A stretch of DNA of 64,000 nucleotides from Rhynchospora pubera (GCA_028095005.1 CM051461.1:174041144-174105143), one strand, 5' to 3'. Positions 1-11,443 are shown, counted from the first letter of the stretch. Notes: generated from the letters alone by a model not told the origin. A program made the numbers and translations.

Positions 1-447
1 AAATTGTTTTTCGACAAAATTAGTCCATGAAAGAATAAAACAACAAAATTCTCAATAAGTTGCAAAAGGAAACAATTTAGCACACATGTATTATTTTCTA
101 TTTGATAGTAATTTTGTGTGATAAAAATAATTTTGTGTTCCAACATTGAATGTCAAGGGTTAGGAATTAATACAAAGAAATTGTCAACGTGCTAAAAATT
201 TTGTAACTTTTAAGTGTGAGCACAAATGGCATCATCAGAAAATGTGCCTTTTATGAGAATTTGCTGAGTCTAGATTTTCACAAGTAAATTTCGATGCGAG
301 CAAATAGAGAAGAGAGGATGTGTAAGTGGTGTGAAAAGTTTAAAAACAAAAAGCTCAGAATTGTTGCGTGTTGAGAGAATGAGAGGAGAAGAAAAAAATG
401 GGGAGGGTTTAACCACGAAGAGAAAGAGGGACGCTGGGTTTTGTGTT

Positions 448-651
448 TTATACAGCCAATGGTTTGTCCTTAATCGAATTTAGGGAAGTGGAGCGGAAGG
501 GCAAGAGGAGGCGCCTGTAGCAGAGCGGAGCAGGGGATTGAAGAACGTGAGAGGGTGAGAGGTGCGGATGAAGTGACAAATTGAGCTGCTCTGAGAGGAG
601 GTAGCGTCGTAGCGGCGGGAAGAACGAGTCCAGATTTTTGGTTTTTGCCAA
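448..651 (-). CDS. possible first exon of an unidentified gene (weak)
   Basis: A 67-codon open frame on the minus strand begins with MAKTKNLDSFFPPLRRYLL and lies downstream (in minus orientation) of a strongly pyrimidine-rich stretch, about 650-800, that resembles a plant 5' leader. The N terminus is basic and serine/leucine-rich, as in organelle-targeted proteins. A GT follows near the end of the frame, so it could be a first exon whose continuation lies left of the window. A second overlapping minus-strand frame (480-671) is equally long, so the choice of frame is uncertain. No domain is recognised. Confidence 0.2.
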   Translation of the reverse strand: MAKTKNLDSFFPPLRRYLLSEQLNLSLHPHLSPSHVLQSPAPLCYRRLLLPFRSTSLNSIKDKPLAV

Positions 652-881
652 ATTCTCCCTTTTTTTCCCAAGGAGAGAAAACGATTCGATTCTGCGTGAG
701 AAGAGAGAGAGTCCGTGAGATAGACGATAGACGGAAATAAATAGAAACTAACGGAGAGATTTCAGAGTTCAGCGCTCAATCTAGCCCCTTCGTCAAGATC
801 TCAGCACGAATTTTAAAGCCGATCCGACAACACAAAAATACTGTGCATAAGGCCCATATGCACATTAGTGTACTATATCCA

Positions 882-924
<43 letters not shown>

Positions 925-932
925 CATATAAG
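882..932. repeat. compound (TC)n(TA)n microsatellite
   Basis: An uninterrupted TC run passes directly into a TA run. Confidence 0.9.
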
Positions 933-1781
933 ATAAATTAAAAGACAAATCTTCCAACCGCACAATGCGATATTTTAGAAAAAAAAAGCCTTTTAAATTT
1001 TCTATATTACTACATCAAATCAGTCTAAAATCAACCTTCTATTTGAACATGTTGCCGAATGCAGCATCCAAGATAGAATAAAAATTTGGTGATCAAATAC
1101 CGTTTTTTTAGTTGGATCCCGAAATACTAAAACTTTGATTGGTCCCCTGGCTTAATTCTTGGAATGGAGAGTAATCCACTTTGTTGAGGTTAGAATTTCA
1201 ATTTCGTTTGTTAATGACAAAAACAGAAAAGACATATAGACAGAATAATTATACTTCGGATCGAACTCCGAACAGTATATGACAAATATAATTTGAAAAG
1301 AACAAAATTCATTCCGGGACAGTGCCTTTTTTGTAGAGAGATGTATCAAAATCTCCCAATTTATTTTATTTTAAATTCCTTAGGAATTCTCTATTCATAG
1401 GGCATTGTTGAAACAATCATTACTTTTTAATTTAATTTTTAATTCCGAAATATTAATTTTATTTGTTTATTTCAAACGCAAAAACTTCCAAGTGTCATTC
1501 GGATAGACAAATCGGAATAATTACCTCTAAAACAAACTAGACGAGTTCAGTGTGGGCGACCACGTGATGTGACCTTACAAAAACTTATCCCTTATCATGA
1601 AAACAAAATAGTCGTGGTCTCGTGGAGTACTTAACACTTATTCATTTTCGTCCAAAAAAAAAACTTAACACATTCGTGACAAGTCCCTCAAAATATGAAG
1701 TATTTAAAAACCCTAAAAGAAAATGAATACATAAATTTCAGAATTTTTACTTTTTTTGAGTTAGTTGATGTCCTTATCTTT

Positions 1782-1938
1782 GGCTCCGTTTGGATAGGTG
1801 TGGGAAGAAGGGAAGAAGGGAAGAAGTGGGAAGAAGTATTGGGAAGTGTGTAACTTTGTGAAGAGTTTGGATTGTTTATAATTTTTTTTCTTCCTTCTTC
1901 CTTCTTCCTCCTTTTTCTTCTCTCATCCAAACAAAGGC
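1782..1938. mobile_element. MITE, GGCTCCGTTTGGAT family, copy A
   Basis: The element starts GGCTCCGTTTGGAT and ends ATCCAAACAAAGGC, and is flanked by TTT on both sides (1779-1781 and 1939-1941). Internally it carries the family core, a motif related to TATAAACAATCCAAACTCTT, here in inverse orientation. Polypyrimidine and polypurine blocks make both halves partly complementary. It is one of seven copies in the window. A small minus-strand open frame at 1688-1930 lies mostly inside it and is not a gene. Confidence 0.75.
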
Positions 1939-2569
1939 TTTGTAATAATACATAAATGGATCAAATCTTTATATTGATTATGTTGAATAAATAAATACCT
2001 TCCAAGCTCTTGACACATATGATCTCTGGTCAACACTTAAACCATTATTACTTCCTTTTGAAGTTCAACTATATAATCCTGAAATTGAAACTATAATTTG
2101 AATTTTGAATATTGAATTAGCTTAAATTCTACATTTCTGCCACCAAATTTCCTGGTGCAAGAAAGGTACCTTCAAACCATCACTTTACTATGGCTTCAAG
2201 GATCTGTGCTCCGACTCTTTGTGTGCAAGATCTATTACACCGGAAAATTAAATAATTTATATATATTATATCTAAGTAAAGCTGAAGCATTCTTTCGTCA
2301 ACAGACTATACCTTCTAGTTTCAAGATTTTTTCTCTTTCCCATATTTAAATATTTTGAGTTGTCTTTCAATTTTTCTAACCGTCATAGAAGTCAGTATAC
2401 AACAAAAACATGTTATCCTGTTATACCTTTTTTCCAAGCCGCAGAAAAACAGAGTAAAAGAGAAGAAATTAGAAGGCATGGTTTTCTTATACCTGAAACT
2501 TCAGATACTTTCGGCAGAAACTTAAACTTTCTAACCTATATTTTTAAAATCAATTTTGGAAACTTTAAA

Positions 2570-3235
2570 TTTTTTTTTTTTTTTTGATACTAAGAGCCCC
2601 AAGAAGAAAATCCAATCATTACTAAAAACCAAATCATACAAAAACGAGTCACTACAGATGTGACTCTATCCAACAAAAGAAGTTAGTTATCTATCCACGA
2701 AACCAAATACTCCAACTTGACAACTATCCAATTCAAAACCTGAATTAGAAAAGTACTAAAAGTAAACTCAAAAAACTAAAAAAGAGCTTAGTCCAGCAAG
2801 TCTTCATCAGACGCGCTTTCTACATGCCCTTCTGAAGTATCTTCTGAGTCTACTGTACCCCTGTTGGCCCTGGTATTGCCCATTCCTTACAAATTGGCCT
2901 GCACAGTTTGGGGAAGCTCTTCAAGCTCCACTCCCTGAGCTATCTGAGTGTTGTTCGAGAGACGTATCACTCCAGTTGTGTACTCAGCCATCCTGTTCTC
3001 CAGACCTGTAGTCATACCAGTCCAAATTGAAAAAGTGTGAATAGCTTGAAAAAGTAAATTATGAAAGGAGGCATCATTGCTTTCTCTAAATATTTTATTA
3101 TTCCTTTCCTTCCAAAAAATCTAGCAAACTATTGCTACGAAACTCATAGCAAAAAAATTATTGGCTTTTGGCAAGGAATTGCAACTATTCCAAATAGTAC
3201 TCAGGCTTTCTGAATTCAAAGTAATATTCTTGTTG
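2570..3235 (-). mobile_element. 5'-truncated LINE remnant, minus strand, with poly(A) tail
   Basis: Read on the minus strand, about 650 bp end in a 16-A tail (a T run at 2570-2585 on plus). The conceptual product contains FWKERNNKIFRESND (around 3072-3118), the W-x-E-R-N-x-x-I-F signature typical of the C-terminal zinc-binding region of plant LINE reverse transcriptases. A stop occurs just before that motif and another about 65 residues after it, so it is decayed. The 5' limit is approximate and no clear target-site duplication was found. It could alternatively be a processed copy of a LINE-derived host transcript. Confidence 0.65.
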
Positions 3236-3781
3236 TTGTATAAATAAAAAAAAAGTCCCAAATTCTACTAATTGATCGACAGTGAATAAAAAGAAAAACT
3301 TTTAGTTTCTTGAACTTCTCTTTTTTAATCTTTTATTTTTATATTTTTTTAAAATGTTTGACAACACATGTCAAAGTAATTGAAGGTGAGAATACAGATA
3401 GACACTTATACCATTGTTATCTTAGAGGTAACATATCTAATTTTCGCTAGATGTTGAAGAAAGATTTACTGTGTGAATTTCACACATTATTTTAAGTTTG
3501 AGTTTTTTGCATTTGAGTCATCTTTTAGGTTTTGAATCAAAGTCAGATTCCAAGTCATCAAATTTTTAAATTTATTTGGAATTTCACATCCTTTGGTTTT
3601 GAATTGGTTCAAGTTTTGTGTCATTCTTCTTTGGACGAATCTTGAGTTTCGAACTATTTGTATTTAGGTTGGGTCAGATTTGGGTCGAATATAGTTAGTT
3701 TGACTAATTAAAAAAAGATGAAAATTGAATTGGATGAACTTTTTGAGTCAGGTCGTTTTTTATCGCCACTAAGGACACAAG

Positions 3782-4097
3782 TAGGGGTGTCAACGGAACA
3801 GTTTTTGACGTTATGCCGTTCCGTTTATATTAAATGGAACGGTTTGTGGCATGAAATTTCATATCGTTTTCTAAATGAAACGGTATGTGGCACAGTTGGT
3901 TATGCCGTTTCGACCGTTTCAACCCCATTTCAAACCGTTTTATGTGTAATTTCTAAAGTGAAACGGTTGATGGCACAGAAATCTGTTTCGTTTAATAAAC
4001 GGAACGGTAAATGGCATACCGATTTCATACCGTTTTTAAGTGGCACGGTAACGGCACGAGGCGAAACCGTGGTCGTTAACCACGTTAGGCACCCCTA
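3782..4097. mobile_element. hAT-like MITE with 8-bp target duplication
   Basis: A 316-bp element begins TAGGGGTG and ends CACCCCTA, flanked by the perfect 8-bp direct repeat GACACAAG (3774-3781 and 4098-4105), the length produced by hAT transposases. The interior is rich in short AACGGT/ACCGTT-type words in both orientations. An open frame of 126 codons at 3718-4098 spans it and is an accident of the repeat. Confidence 0.85.
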
Positions 4098-4228
4098 GAC
4101 ACAAGACCTCACATGTGACATGTAGCATCAATGACACAGGCCAATATAGCAAACTGCAATAGTCAAACGACTGTTTCTAGCTAGTGACGTATATTCGTCC
4201 CTCTTGAGTCTTTAAACCTTACTTGTAC

Positions 4229-4520
4229 TTAGGCCGTTTTGACCGGTTCCATTCCGTTCCGTTCGAAATATAACAGAAATAAAATGGCAAATGAGTTACG
4301 TTTTTAGAAACGAAACTGATTTTTCTACACGTTAGTGTTTCATTTTACCGGAAAAGAATTGAAATCAATAGAAGATAGGCTGAAATCAGTCGAAAATGAG
4401 AAACGGAACAACTAATGAAATGAAAAATTGTTCTGTTTTACGAAACTGGACAGAAACGAAATGATATTTTATTACGTTACCAGAAATAAAACGAAAACGA
4501 AACATCCCTATTTAACACCC
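4229..4520. repeat. AACGG/CCGTT-rich repeat, probably a decayed relative of the 3782 element
   Basis: The stretch has many GAAACGG-like and CCGTTCCGTT-like words in both orientations and ends close to an ACACCCC sequence. No clean terminal repeats or target duplication could be defined, so the limits are approximate. Confidence 0.35.
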
Positions 4521-4624
4521 CTAACAGCACTCTGAAAGTCGCTGATTAAACATTTGTGAACCTACTTAAAATGTATTCCTCATATAGGTTATGACTGTAT
4601 AGCAAGTAAGTAAAAAATAATAAT

Positions 4625-4813
4625 GGCTCCGTTTGGATGGTTTTTTTCCGGAATAAGGAATAAGGAATAACCACTTTTTACCTATAAATTTATTTCTAAC
4701 CATCCAAAGTCTTCACAAAAGTTACACACTTCCCAATAAAGTTACCCCTTCCCAATAAATTTTTTCCATTCTTCTTTCTTCTTACATTATTCTCAACGCA
4801 TCCAAACAGAGCC
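4625..4813. mobile_element. MITE, GGCTCCGTTTGGAT family, copy B
   Basis: Starts GGCTCCGTTTGGATGG and ends CCAAACAGAGCC; flanked by AAT on both sides (4622-4624 and 4814-4816) within AAT-rich sequence. It contains the core with CTTCACAAAAGTTACACACT and closely resembles copy G at 58381. Confidence 0.8.
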
Positions 4814-4977
4814 AATAATAATAATAAATCCAATCTACCAATTGGAAAAACCTTATCATTCTGAAATAAAAAAAAAACATGAAAAATATAACCATAAAAC
4901 ATTAAATAAAATACCTCGCATAAGAAACTCGTATAGAAAATGGTCAACAAGAAAGCTTTTAAAAAAAACAATCCACT

Positions 4978-5213
4978 GGGGCCATTTGGATCGCTTAGGA
5001 ATTTGGGGAATTTGGAGAAGTTGCAATACTTAGGAATAAATTTATTGGAAAATGTGTAACTTTGTGAAGAGTTTGAATTGTTTATAATAAATTTATGGTA
5101 GGAAGATGAAATTCCCCCAAGAATGAGTGAATCTAGTTTCGAGAGCTCCATGATTCGGGCCTTAGAAATGACGGTGTCGGTTCATCAAATTCTTTGGGAA
5201 TCCAAACAGCCCC
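4978..5213. mobile_element. MITE, GGCTCCGTTTGGAT family, copy C
   Basis: Starts GGGGCCATTTGGATCG and ends ATCCAAACAGCCCC; flanked by ACT (4975-4977 and 5214-5216). The core is in inverse orientation relative to copy B. This is the longest copy (236 bp). Confidence 0.75.
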
Positions 5214-5309
5214 ACTAATTGGATGGGTTATTATAATCCGAGGTTAAAAAAAAATAGAAACATGAAAAACACTACCATAAAAAAAATTAAAAAGAGTTAC
5301 TGTCAAAGC

Positions 5310-5590
5310 GATTTGATAGATCGTTTCATCAAATCAAAAGTTTAAATAATCGATCTAAATTATTCAGTATGTTTTTATATTGAAATTTTCTTACCAACCA
5401 AATTTTATAAAATTTTAAGTCTTTTTCATATTTGTACAAACTATTGTTATTTAAGGGGTTAGAACTAATTAGATTGAGAAATTTCTAAATTTTCAAGAAA
5501 AATAATAAAGATTTTAAAAAATATATAAAATTTTGGTGGTAAGCTAGATAGATCGTTTAAACTTTCGAATTTGAGATAAAGTCAAATTTC
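5310..5590. repeat. imperfect long inverted repeat (foldback MITE-like)
   Basis: The left arm (TCAAAAGTTTAAATAATCGATCTA, then TTACCAACCAAATTTTATAA) recurs inverted in the right arm (GAAAGTTTAAACGATCTATCTA, then TTACCACCAAAATTTTATA). Ends and target duplication are unclear. Confidence 0.45.
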
Positions 5591-5944
5591 CGTCCATAGT
5601 GAAGCAATTAATAGATAAAGAGAGGTTTCGAAAAAAATTAAGAGATAAAGAGAAAAACGATGTCCAGTGGGTTGACTTGTCCGTGCCTAATCAATTAAGA
5701 ACAACAGATGGACAAATTTCTACCGTACCTAAAAGACGTCTCAAATGATTATTATTATTATTAAATATAAATTCCAATCATGATAATCTCAACATTACAA
5801 CATACAAAGTCTGGACACGTTTAGGCCCAACTTAATCTTAATGACTTCCATGGTTCTAACTTCTCTCCCACTATAATGACATCACCATCTCACTCCCACA
5901 CGGCCACGCACAAACACTTGATCACAATAATCAGCACTCACAAT

Positions 5945-6200
5945 TAGTGGTGAAAACGGTCATCGTTTCGATCGTCTTTTTGTTTCGTTTCGTTCAAAAT
6001 GAAACGAAACGGTTAAGAGATTTTGGTTGCGTTTCAAAAACGAAACGGCAAATGAAAGTTTGAAAATGTTTCGTCCATGTGTATTTTTGTGATATTTTTA
6101 TGGGCGAAATGGTTAACGCAAATGAGTAGTCAATTTTGTTTTCAAAATAGTTAACGAAATCAATCCTTTTTGTGATTGTTTTAGTCGTTATGCAGCCCTA
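5945..6200. mobile_element. hAT-like MITE, 8-bp near-perfect target duplication
   Basis: A 256-bp block starts TAGTGGTGAAAACGG and ends GCAGCCCTA. It is flanked by CTCACAAT (5937-5944) and CTCACTAT (6201-6208), matching at 7 of 8 positions. The interior is rich in GAAACGAAACGG words like those of the 3782 element. Confidence 0.6.
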
Positions 6201-6701
6201 CTCACTATTGAGTACTTGACACTAGTTAACAAGTCAACATGGCCTTGTACGCTTGTTTGGGTTGTATGATCTGGGCCGAAACCCAACGCCACTATAAGTG
6301 AGCTTAAAAGGATGCAAGCCCTAAGAAAGGAACATTTCCTTTGAAGAAAAATAAATGTAAAATTAGGTCTTAATAGGCTTCTTAAAAAAATTTGGATAGA
6401 GATGGTTTGAGTTTCCTATCAAAAAAAAAAAAAGGTGTATTTAAACAACAATATTATTTCAGGCCCAGTATATCTTTTATGCTGCTGTTCTGGGCGTTAT
6501 TCTGCCTTTGTGGCCTTAGTATAAGTACCAAACATTTAATCCACTCCATAATCACTATTACATTCGTCAGTTAGATGTATGGAATTGAAAAAAAAAAAAA
6601 AGTTCTATGGCCAACTCTTAATGGGAAAACACTACAATCTACACAGGAAAAAGGACCCAAAATTTTGTCAATACCTAGTTTCATGGTAGCATGCCTGTCT
6701 A

Positions 6702-8228
6702 TTATTCCCACTTGATTTGCCTTTTTCCCATGAGAAAAACCTCCGTGTTTACTTCCTTTCTCATATACCCATCAAACTCAACCGTTATTCCATTATTCAG
6801 ATGCTTTGTCTCAACAAACCACTCTGTTTTCTCACCCCACAACTCCTTGAAATCATCCAAAAAATGGATTATGTATCTATCCTTCAATGGACCAAAAACT
6901 GCAGTATCAGATTCATCAGTGGCTATATATACATTTCTTCCATCTTGAATTTTTTCTCTAAGAGTCTCAAGTAAATCATCCTTATAAGGCCTCAAAACTA
7001 GTACCACATCAAAGTCCCAATCAAGCTTTGAGGCAATAGCTAATGCTATATCTTTTAACCTAGGAGACTTTTTCAAGAGATGCCATGGCCGCCGAATGAG
7101 AGACTTGCTCTCCCTTTGACAAACCCGATACCAATAATTATCAGGCTCAACATTGCCGAATTTCCGCAATATTAATGCATCCTTCACACGACTTAGCTTC
7201 GAAGGGGTAATACGATAATCTTCTACTAAGCGTACATTTAGTTTATTTTTCTTTCGCCATAGTTCCCAATTGGTCCAGAATTGATGCTGATCGATCACTG
7301 AGGCAGAGGCTCTCAACTGTTCAAAATCGAAGTAAAATCGAAAATCTTTTCCTTCTTCATTTTGCTTCCAAGAGGAATACATTGATGAGAGACAAAGGCT
7401 GAGATCCATCACTAGGGTTCTATTCAGGAATCTGGCCTCGCCAAGGGAACAAAAAAGGCTCCACAAGTAGTGGTTCATGCCCTTACATCGATCTCCACCA
7501 CCTAAATATACCAAATACTTACCAGATTTGAACCTGCTTTCTAATTGATATTCACTTTGAAATGAATCTTGCTTGTTAGCTTCATTCATTGTCATATTGG
7601 TCTTTTTCTTCCGAGCATTCAAACCTGTGTGGTACTCGCCAATTTTAGAAACCAAATACACACAAGTTGCTGACCGGGAAACATCAAACCGCCGATAATC
7701 CTTAAAAATTCCTGGTCTTTTTGCCGTTTTTGGTCGGTATCGCCATGCCATGTCACAACTCCTCCCGTTGTCATCTCCCACCACTGGCTTACCGAAGCGG
7801 TGAAAGTGCACATCAGGGAAGGCCTCGATAGTAGCTTTTATCAGGATATGGTACACCTCCGGATTAGCGCAATTTATTGGTGAATTTAAATCACATTCCT
7901 GATCTGAAGGCAGGGATATATCAGGTGATGGATCTAAGGTTGTGTTGGAGTAATCTGGTAATGAGGCTTCCTGCATGATGGCGTCAGTGGCAGGCTGGAC
8001 GATGGATTTGGAGCTGGAAGGGGATGAGGAGGCTAGAAAGGAAGTGATATGAGTGAAGGAAGAGTAGGGAAAGGGGGTTTCAGAATGGGATGTTGTGGTG
8101 AGAGTGAATATGAGCACAGCAAAGGCAAGGAAACAGAAGCAGATGATGCAGATGGTTCTCAAGGCGCTTTGGCCGAGATTTTCTGAGTGAAACCTCTGGT
8201 GGAAAGGCGGCGGACGGTTTGGATGCAT
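6702..8228 (-). CDS. O-fucosyltransferase-like type II membrane protein, intronless paralogue
   Basis: The single-exon frame encodes 508 residues. The N terminus is short and basic, followed by a hydrophobic anchor at about residues 24-44 (CIICFCFLAFAVLIFTL), as in Golgi type II glycosyltransferase-like proteins. The rest aligns throughout with the two-exon paralogue just upstream: both share YLVYxGGGDRCKxMNHYLW, FRFYFDFE, DQHQFW, EPDNYWYRVC, RPWHLL and DGRN/NGRN-YIATDE blocks of the plant GDP-fucose O-fucosyltransferase-like superfamily. Compared with the paralogue it lacks 16 residues at the RGDK motif (near 6980-6995) and about 18 C-terminal residues, and it has no intron where the paralogue has one. 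The frame is otherwise intact. Activity is doubtful if RGDK is needed; a sequence-binding or regulatory role is possible. The ATG is the first Met in frame and its context matches the paralogue's N terminus. Confidence 0.85.
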   Translation of the reverse strand: MHPNRPPPFHQRFHSENLGQSALRTICIICFCFLAFAVLIFTLTTTSHSETPFPYSSFTHITSFLASSSPSSSKSIVQPATDAIMQEASLPDYSNTTLDPSPDISLPSDQECDLNSPINCANPEVYHILIKATIEAFPDVHFHRFGKPVVGDDNGRSCDMAWRYRPKTAKRPGIFKDYRRFDVSRSATCVYLVSKIGEYHTGLNARKKKTNMTMNEANKQDSFQSEYQLESRFKSGKYLVYLGGGDRCKGMNHYLWSLFCSLGEARFLNRTLVMDLSLCLSSMYSSWKQNEEGKDFRFYFDFEQLRASASVIDQHQFWTNWELWRKKNKLNVRLVEDYRITPSKLSRVKDALILRKFGNVEPDNYWYRVCQRESKSLIRRPWHLLKKSPRLKDIALAIASKLDWDFDVVLVLRPYKDDLLETLREKIQDGRNVYIATDESDTAVFGPLKDRYIIHFLDDFKELWGEKTEWFVETKHLNNGITVEFDGYMRKEVNTEVFLMGKRQIKWE

Positions 8229-9250
8229 TGTTGATCATAGATTGTTTCCTTCTTCTCTACTTTTCTTTTCTTTCTTACTTTTTTGTGGGTGGTGGTAGGG
8301 TTGAGTGGAGATGGAGGTGGGAAGAGGGGTAAGAAGTGTGAAGGTTAAGGAAGAAATGCAAAACAAATGAATGCGGGACAATAAAAGTGACTTTTCTGTT
8401 ATCTTTTTGAAGAGTCCTTGTGCAATAAGGGAGACGTTTAAATGTGCGATTTTGAAAAGGAACTGAAATATACCAGCGTAAATAAAAATAAAGGAAATGA
8501 GAAAGCGCCAATGGGGATTTACACGATGGAGATATGGGGGATTTCACAAGAAAATAGCTAAATGAATGGGGATTTACACGATGCAGATATGGGGGATTTC
8601 ACAAGAAAATAGCTAAATGGGGGAGAAGCATTACTCTCATATTTGCTGCTAATAATAGTACTTGCAATGTTCTATACATAGGCAATGTCGTGCGGTTGAT
8701 CTCTTGAGGTTAGCTTCCTCGCGCAATTAATCCATTTTATTGTACTCGTAACAAAGAGAGCCGGAACAGTTAGTTTCATGCTGAAAATTTTAAGATCAGA
8801 TCAAACAAATTTTGAGCACTATTTATATTCTTTTAAAAAACTCGGAAAGTAACACTAAAATCCCTTTTGGTCAACCTGATGTGTGACAAGTCCATGTAAT
8901 GTAATTCCTATTTGCTATGAAGAAAAGTTAAAATTTGTACTCAAGTGATAGGTCTTATCTTAAGATTACAAGGTTCATACTCCTTGAAAGAGACCTTGTT
9001 TGTACCAAGAAAAATAGATCAACCCAGAAGTTTGATGTTGTAGTTTACAAGAACCATGAAGAAATGAACATATTAACGAGAATAAGCTATTCTACTACAT
9101 TTTAGTCTTATTCCAAAACCTCTCTACCTAGCCCTTGTACAAAGTACATCTACCAATTCATTTACTAAAAACAGGAATGAATCAGAACATGGAAAAATAA
9201 ATGCTACCAATATACCTGGCAACCCAAAATTAAGCTCAAAATATTATAGC
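8229..9250. other. intergenic between the two fucosyltransferase-like genes
   Basis: Holds the upstream region of the 6702-8228 gene, the 55-bp duplication and the 3' flank of the next gene. Around 8935-9010 a sequence with ACAAGGTTCATACTCC resembles a degraded tRNA-type B box and might be an old SINE, but no A tail or duplication is visible. No other gene is seen. Confidence 0.5.
8511..8620. repeat. 55-bp tandem duplication, two copies
   Basis: Two head-to-tail 55-bp units (8511-8565 and 8566-8620) differ only at about one or two bases (GATGGAG versus GATGCAG). They lie in the upstream region of the intronless gene at 6702-8228. Confidence 0.9.
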
Positions 9251-11443
9251 TTAAGAATTGTTTTTGCACGTATTAATTCCATCTTTGCAATCACTTGTGA
9301 GATCATTAAAAGTCTCAATCTGCTTCTTCCCTCTTAAGAAGACCTCCATATCAACCTCTCCTCTCATGTACCCATCAAACTCCACTGGTATGCCATTATT
9401 CAAGTTCTTTGTCTCTATGTACCAGTCACTATTCTCACTCCATAACTCCTTGTAGTCATCCAAGAAATGGGTTGTGTACTTATCCTTTAATGGGTCGAAG
9501 AATGATGTGTCAGGTTCATCTGTAGCAATATACAAATTTCTGCCATTATCGATTTTATCTCCAAGTGTGGAAAGCAAAGCTTCAGGAGAGGTATCTGCTG
9601 CCAGATTTGGCCATAAGGCAGGATTCTTGGCCTTGTCTCCTCGCACCACATGAACTGAGTCAAAATCCCAATTCATTTTCGATGCTATACCAGACACTAT
9701 ATCCATTAACCGGCGGGACTTCCACAAGAGGTGCCATGGACGCTGAATGACAGATTCTGTCTCCCCTTCACAAACACGATACCAATAGTTATCAGGTTCG
9801 ACTGCTCCAAACTTCCGCATGATTAGAGTGTCTTTGACATTTGCAAGTTTCATGGGGGTCACACGAAAATCTTCCACCAAATGCATGCTCAACTTATCCT
9901 TCTTTCGCCAGAGCTTCCAATCTTCCCAAAATTGGTGCTGATCAATGACTGAGGCTGAATCTCTCAAGTGTTCAAAATCAAAATAGAATCGAAAATCCTT
10001 GCCTTCTTCATTCTGCTTAGAGGAGGTGTATTTATTGTTCAGGCAGATGGTCAGATCCATCACAAGGGTTCGGTTCAAATACTGTGCCTCACCAAGAGAA
10101 CAGAGAAAACTCCACAAATAGTGGTTCATGCTCTTGCACCGGTCCCCGCCACCCTTATACACCAAGTACTTTCCGGTGCTAAACTTACTTTCTGATTCTA
10201 CGACTGGTAAAGTATCATTTACAGTTTCACCAACAATTGGGACAATAATCGGCTTGGCCACACCTATTATCTTGAAATTGTTGTCGCTGCGGCCAGATTT
10301 TTTGCCGCCTTTCTTCTTACGGGCATTAACACCAGTATGGTAGTCACCAATATTCAAAACTGCATATGAGCAGTTGGTTGAGCGGGAAATATCAAATCGG
10401 CGATAGTCCTTGTAAAGCGCAGCCCTCTTTGCATTCTTGGGCTTGAAACGCCATGCCATATCACATTGTGTGGGGTTTGTGGGAGGTCCTGCTAGCACCG
10501 GCTTGCCAAAGCGATATATGTGAACATCCGGAAACCCATCAATAGTTGCCCGCATCATTACATTGAACACATCACGATCTGAGCACTTGATTGGAGCGTT
10601 TACATCACAACTCTGCAATTTTTTTCCACAAATTTGTTTGTTAGAGCAATTAGAAGCGTAATAACATTTACGTTAATGTTAATGAGTGACAGTAAAGTTT
10701 AAGCTGGTTATTACTTTACACTCACAAGAAAATGTTGTAAAATTGAAACACATACAAGACTGTAACATCTGGATAAAACCTATAGTGAAGCGATTTAAGT
10801 GATACAAAAGTTACTCATGCTCTAACGTCACTTGAACTAAAGTGCTCCGAAAAATTAAGCATTGTCCAAATTAATTAATATAAACTCTTTGTAACTCTCT
10901 GATCTCCTCCCATTATCCCTTGTAACACTCTCTAATCTTACTTATAAACCAAATAAATTCAAAATGTCAATCAAGACTTACGGGGGAGGTATCATCCTGA
11001 TCCGATGTCTGGGCAGCGGAATCCGACAAATCCGACGTAGACAAATCGACTGTAGTCGAATCCGACGAAGCGGAATCCGTCGAAACCGACAAATCAGGGG
11101 CCGGATCGGTGGACAGAACGGGGAGTGGAACGGAAGAGGAGTTGATGAAGTCTTCGCCAGTGAGCAGCGGCGCGGAGTCGGTGGCGGTGGAGATGAAGGT
11201 GGAGTTGGAGGTGGAGGTGAGGAAGGAAGTGAGGTGCGAGCTGGAGGGATGGAGAAAGGGGTCGTCGGGGTGGTAGGTGGCGGCGATGAGCGTGAAGACT
11301 AGCACAGCGAAGACGAATAAGGCGAAGCAGAGGTTTCCGGTTAGGCGGAGAGCCTCTTGGCCGAGGTTCTCCGGGCGGAGATTCATGGCTCCGCCTCCTC
11401 CGCCGAAGCCGGAGCGGGAGAGGAGAGGTCGGGTCGAGTGCAT
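9251..11443 (-). CDS. O-fucosyltransferase-like Golgi type II membrane protein, two exons
   Basis: Exon 1 is 11443-10982 (154 codons) and exon 2 is 10612-9251, separated by a 369-bp intron with a GTAAGT donor and a TTGCAG acceptor in phase 0; the product has 607 residues. Anchor at about residues 36-57 (NLCFALFVFAVLVFTLIAA), then a serine/threonine/aspartate-rich stem, then the lumenal domain with GGGDRCKSMNHYLW, DQHQFW, EPDNYWYRVC and VHVVRGDK (RGDK at 9632-9643). It resembles the Arabidopsis At4g12700/At2g04280 group, from recognition only. The family is related to GDP-fucose protein O-fucosyltransferases, but acceptor and reaction are unknown for this branch. The start at 11443 (MHSTRPLL) was chosen because it aligns with the paralogue (MHPNRPPP); an in-frame ATG at 11482 would add 13 residues. 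Confidence 0.88.

Noticed and set aside
3718..4098. 126-codon open frame
   Set aside because: It coincides with a hAT-like MITE and its sequence reflects AACGG-type repeats, not a protein family.
4696..5151. 151-codon minus-strand open frame
   Set aside because: It spans parts of two MITE copies (4625-4813 and 4978-5213) and shows no domain.
8935..9010. SINE with a degraded B box
   Set aside because: No A box, tail or target duplication could be identified.
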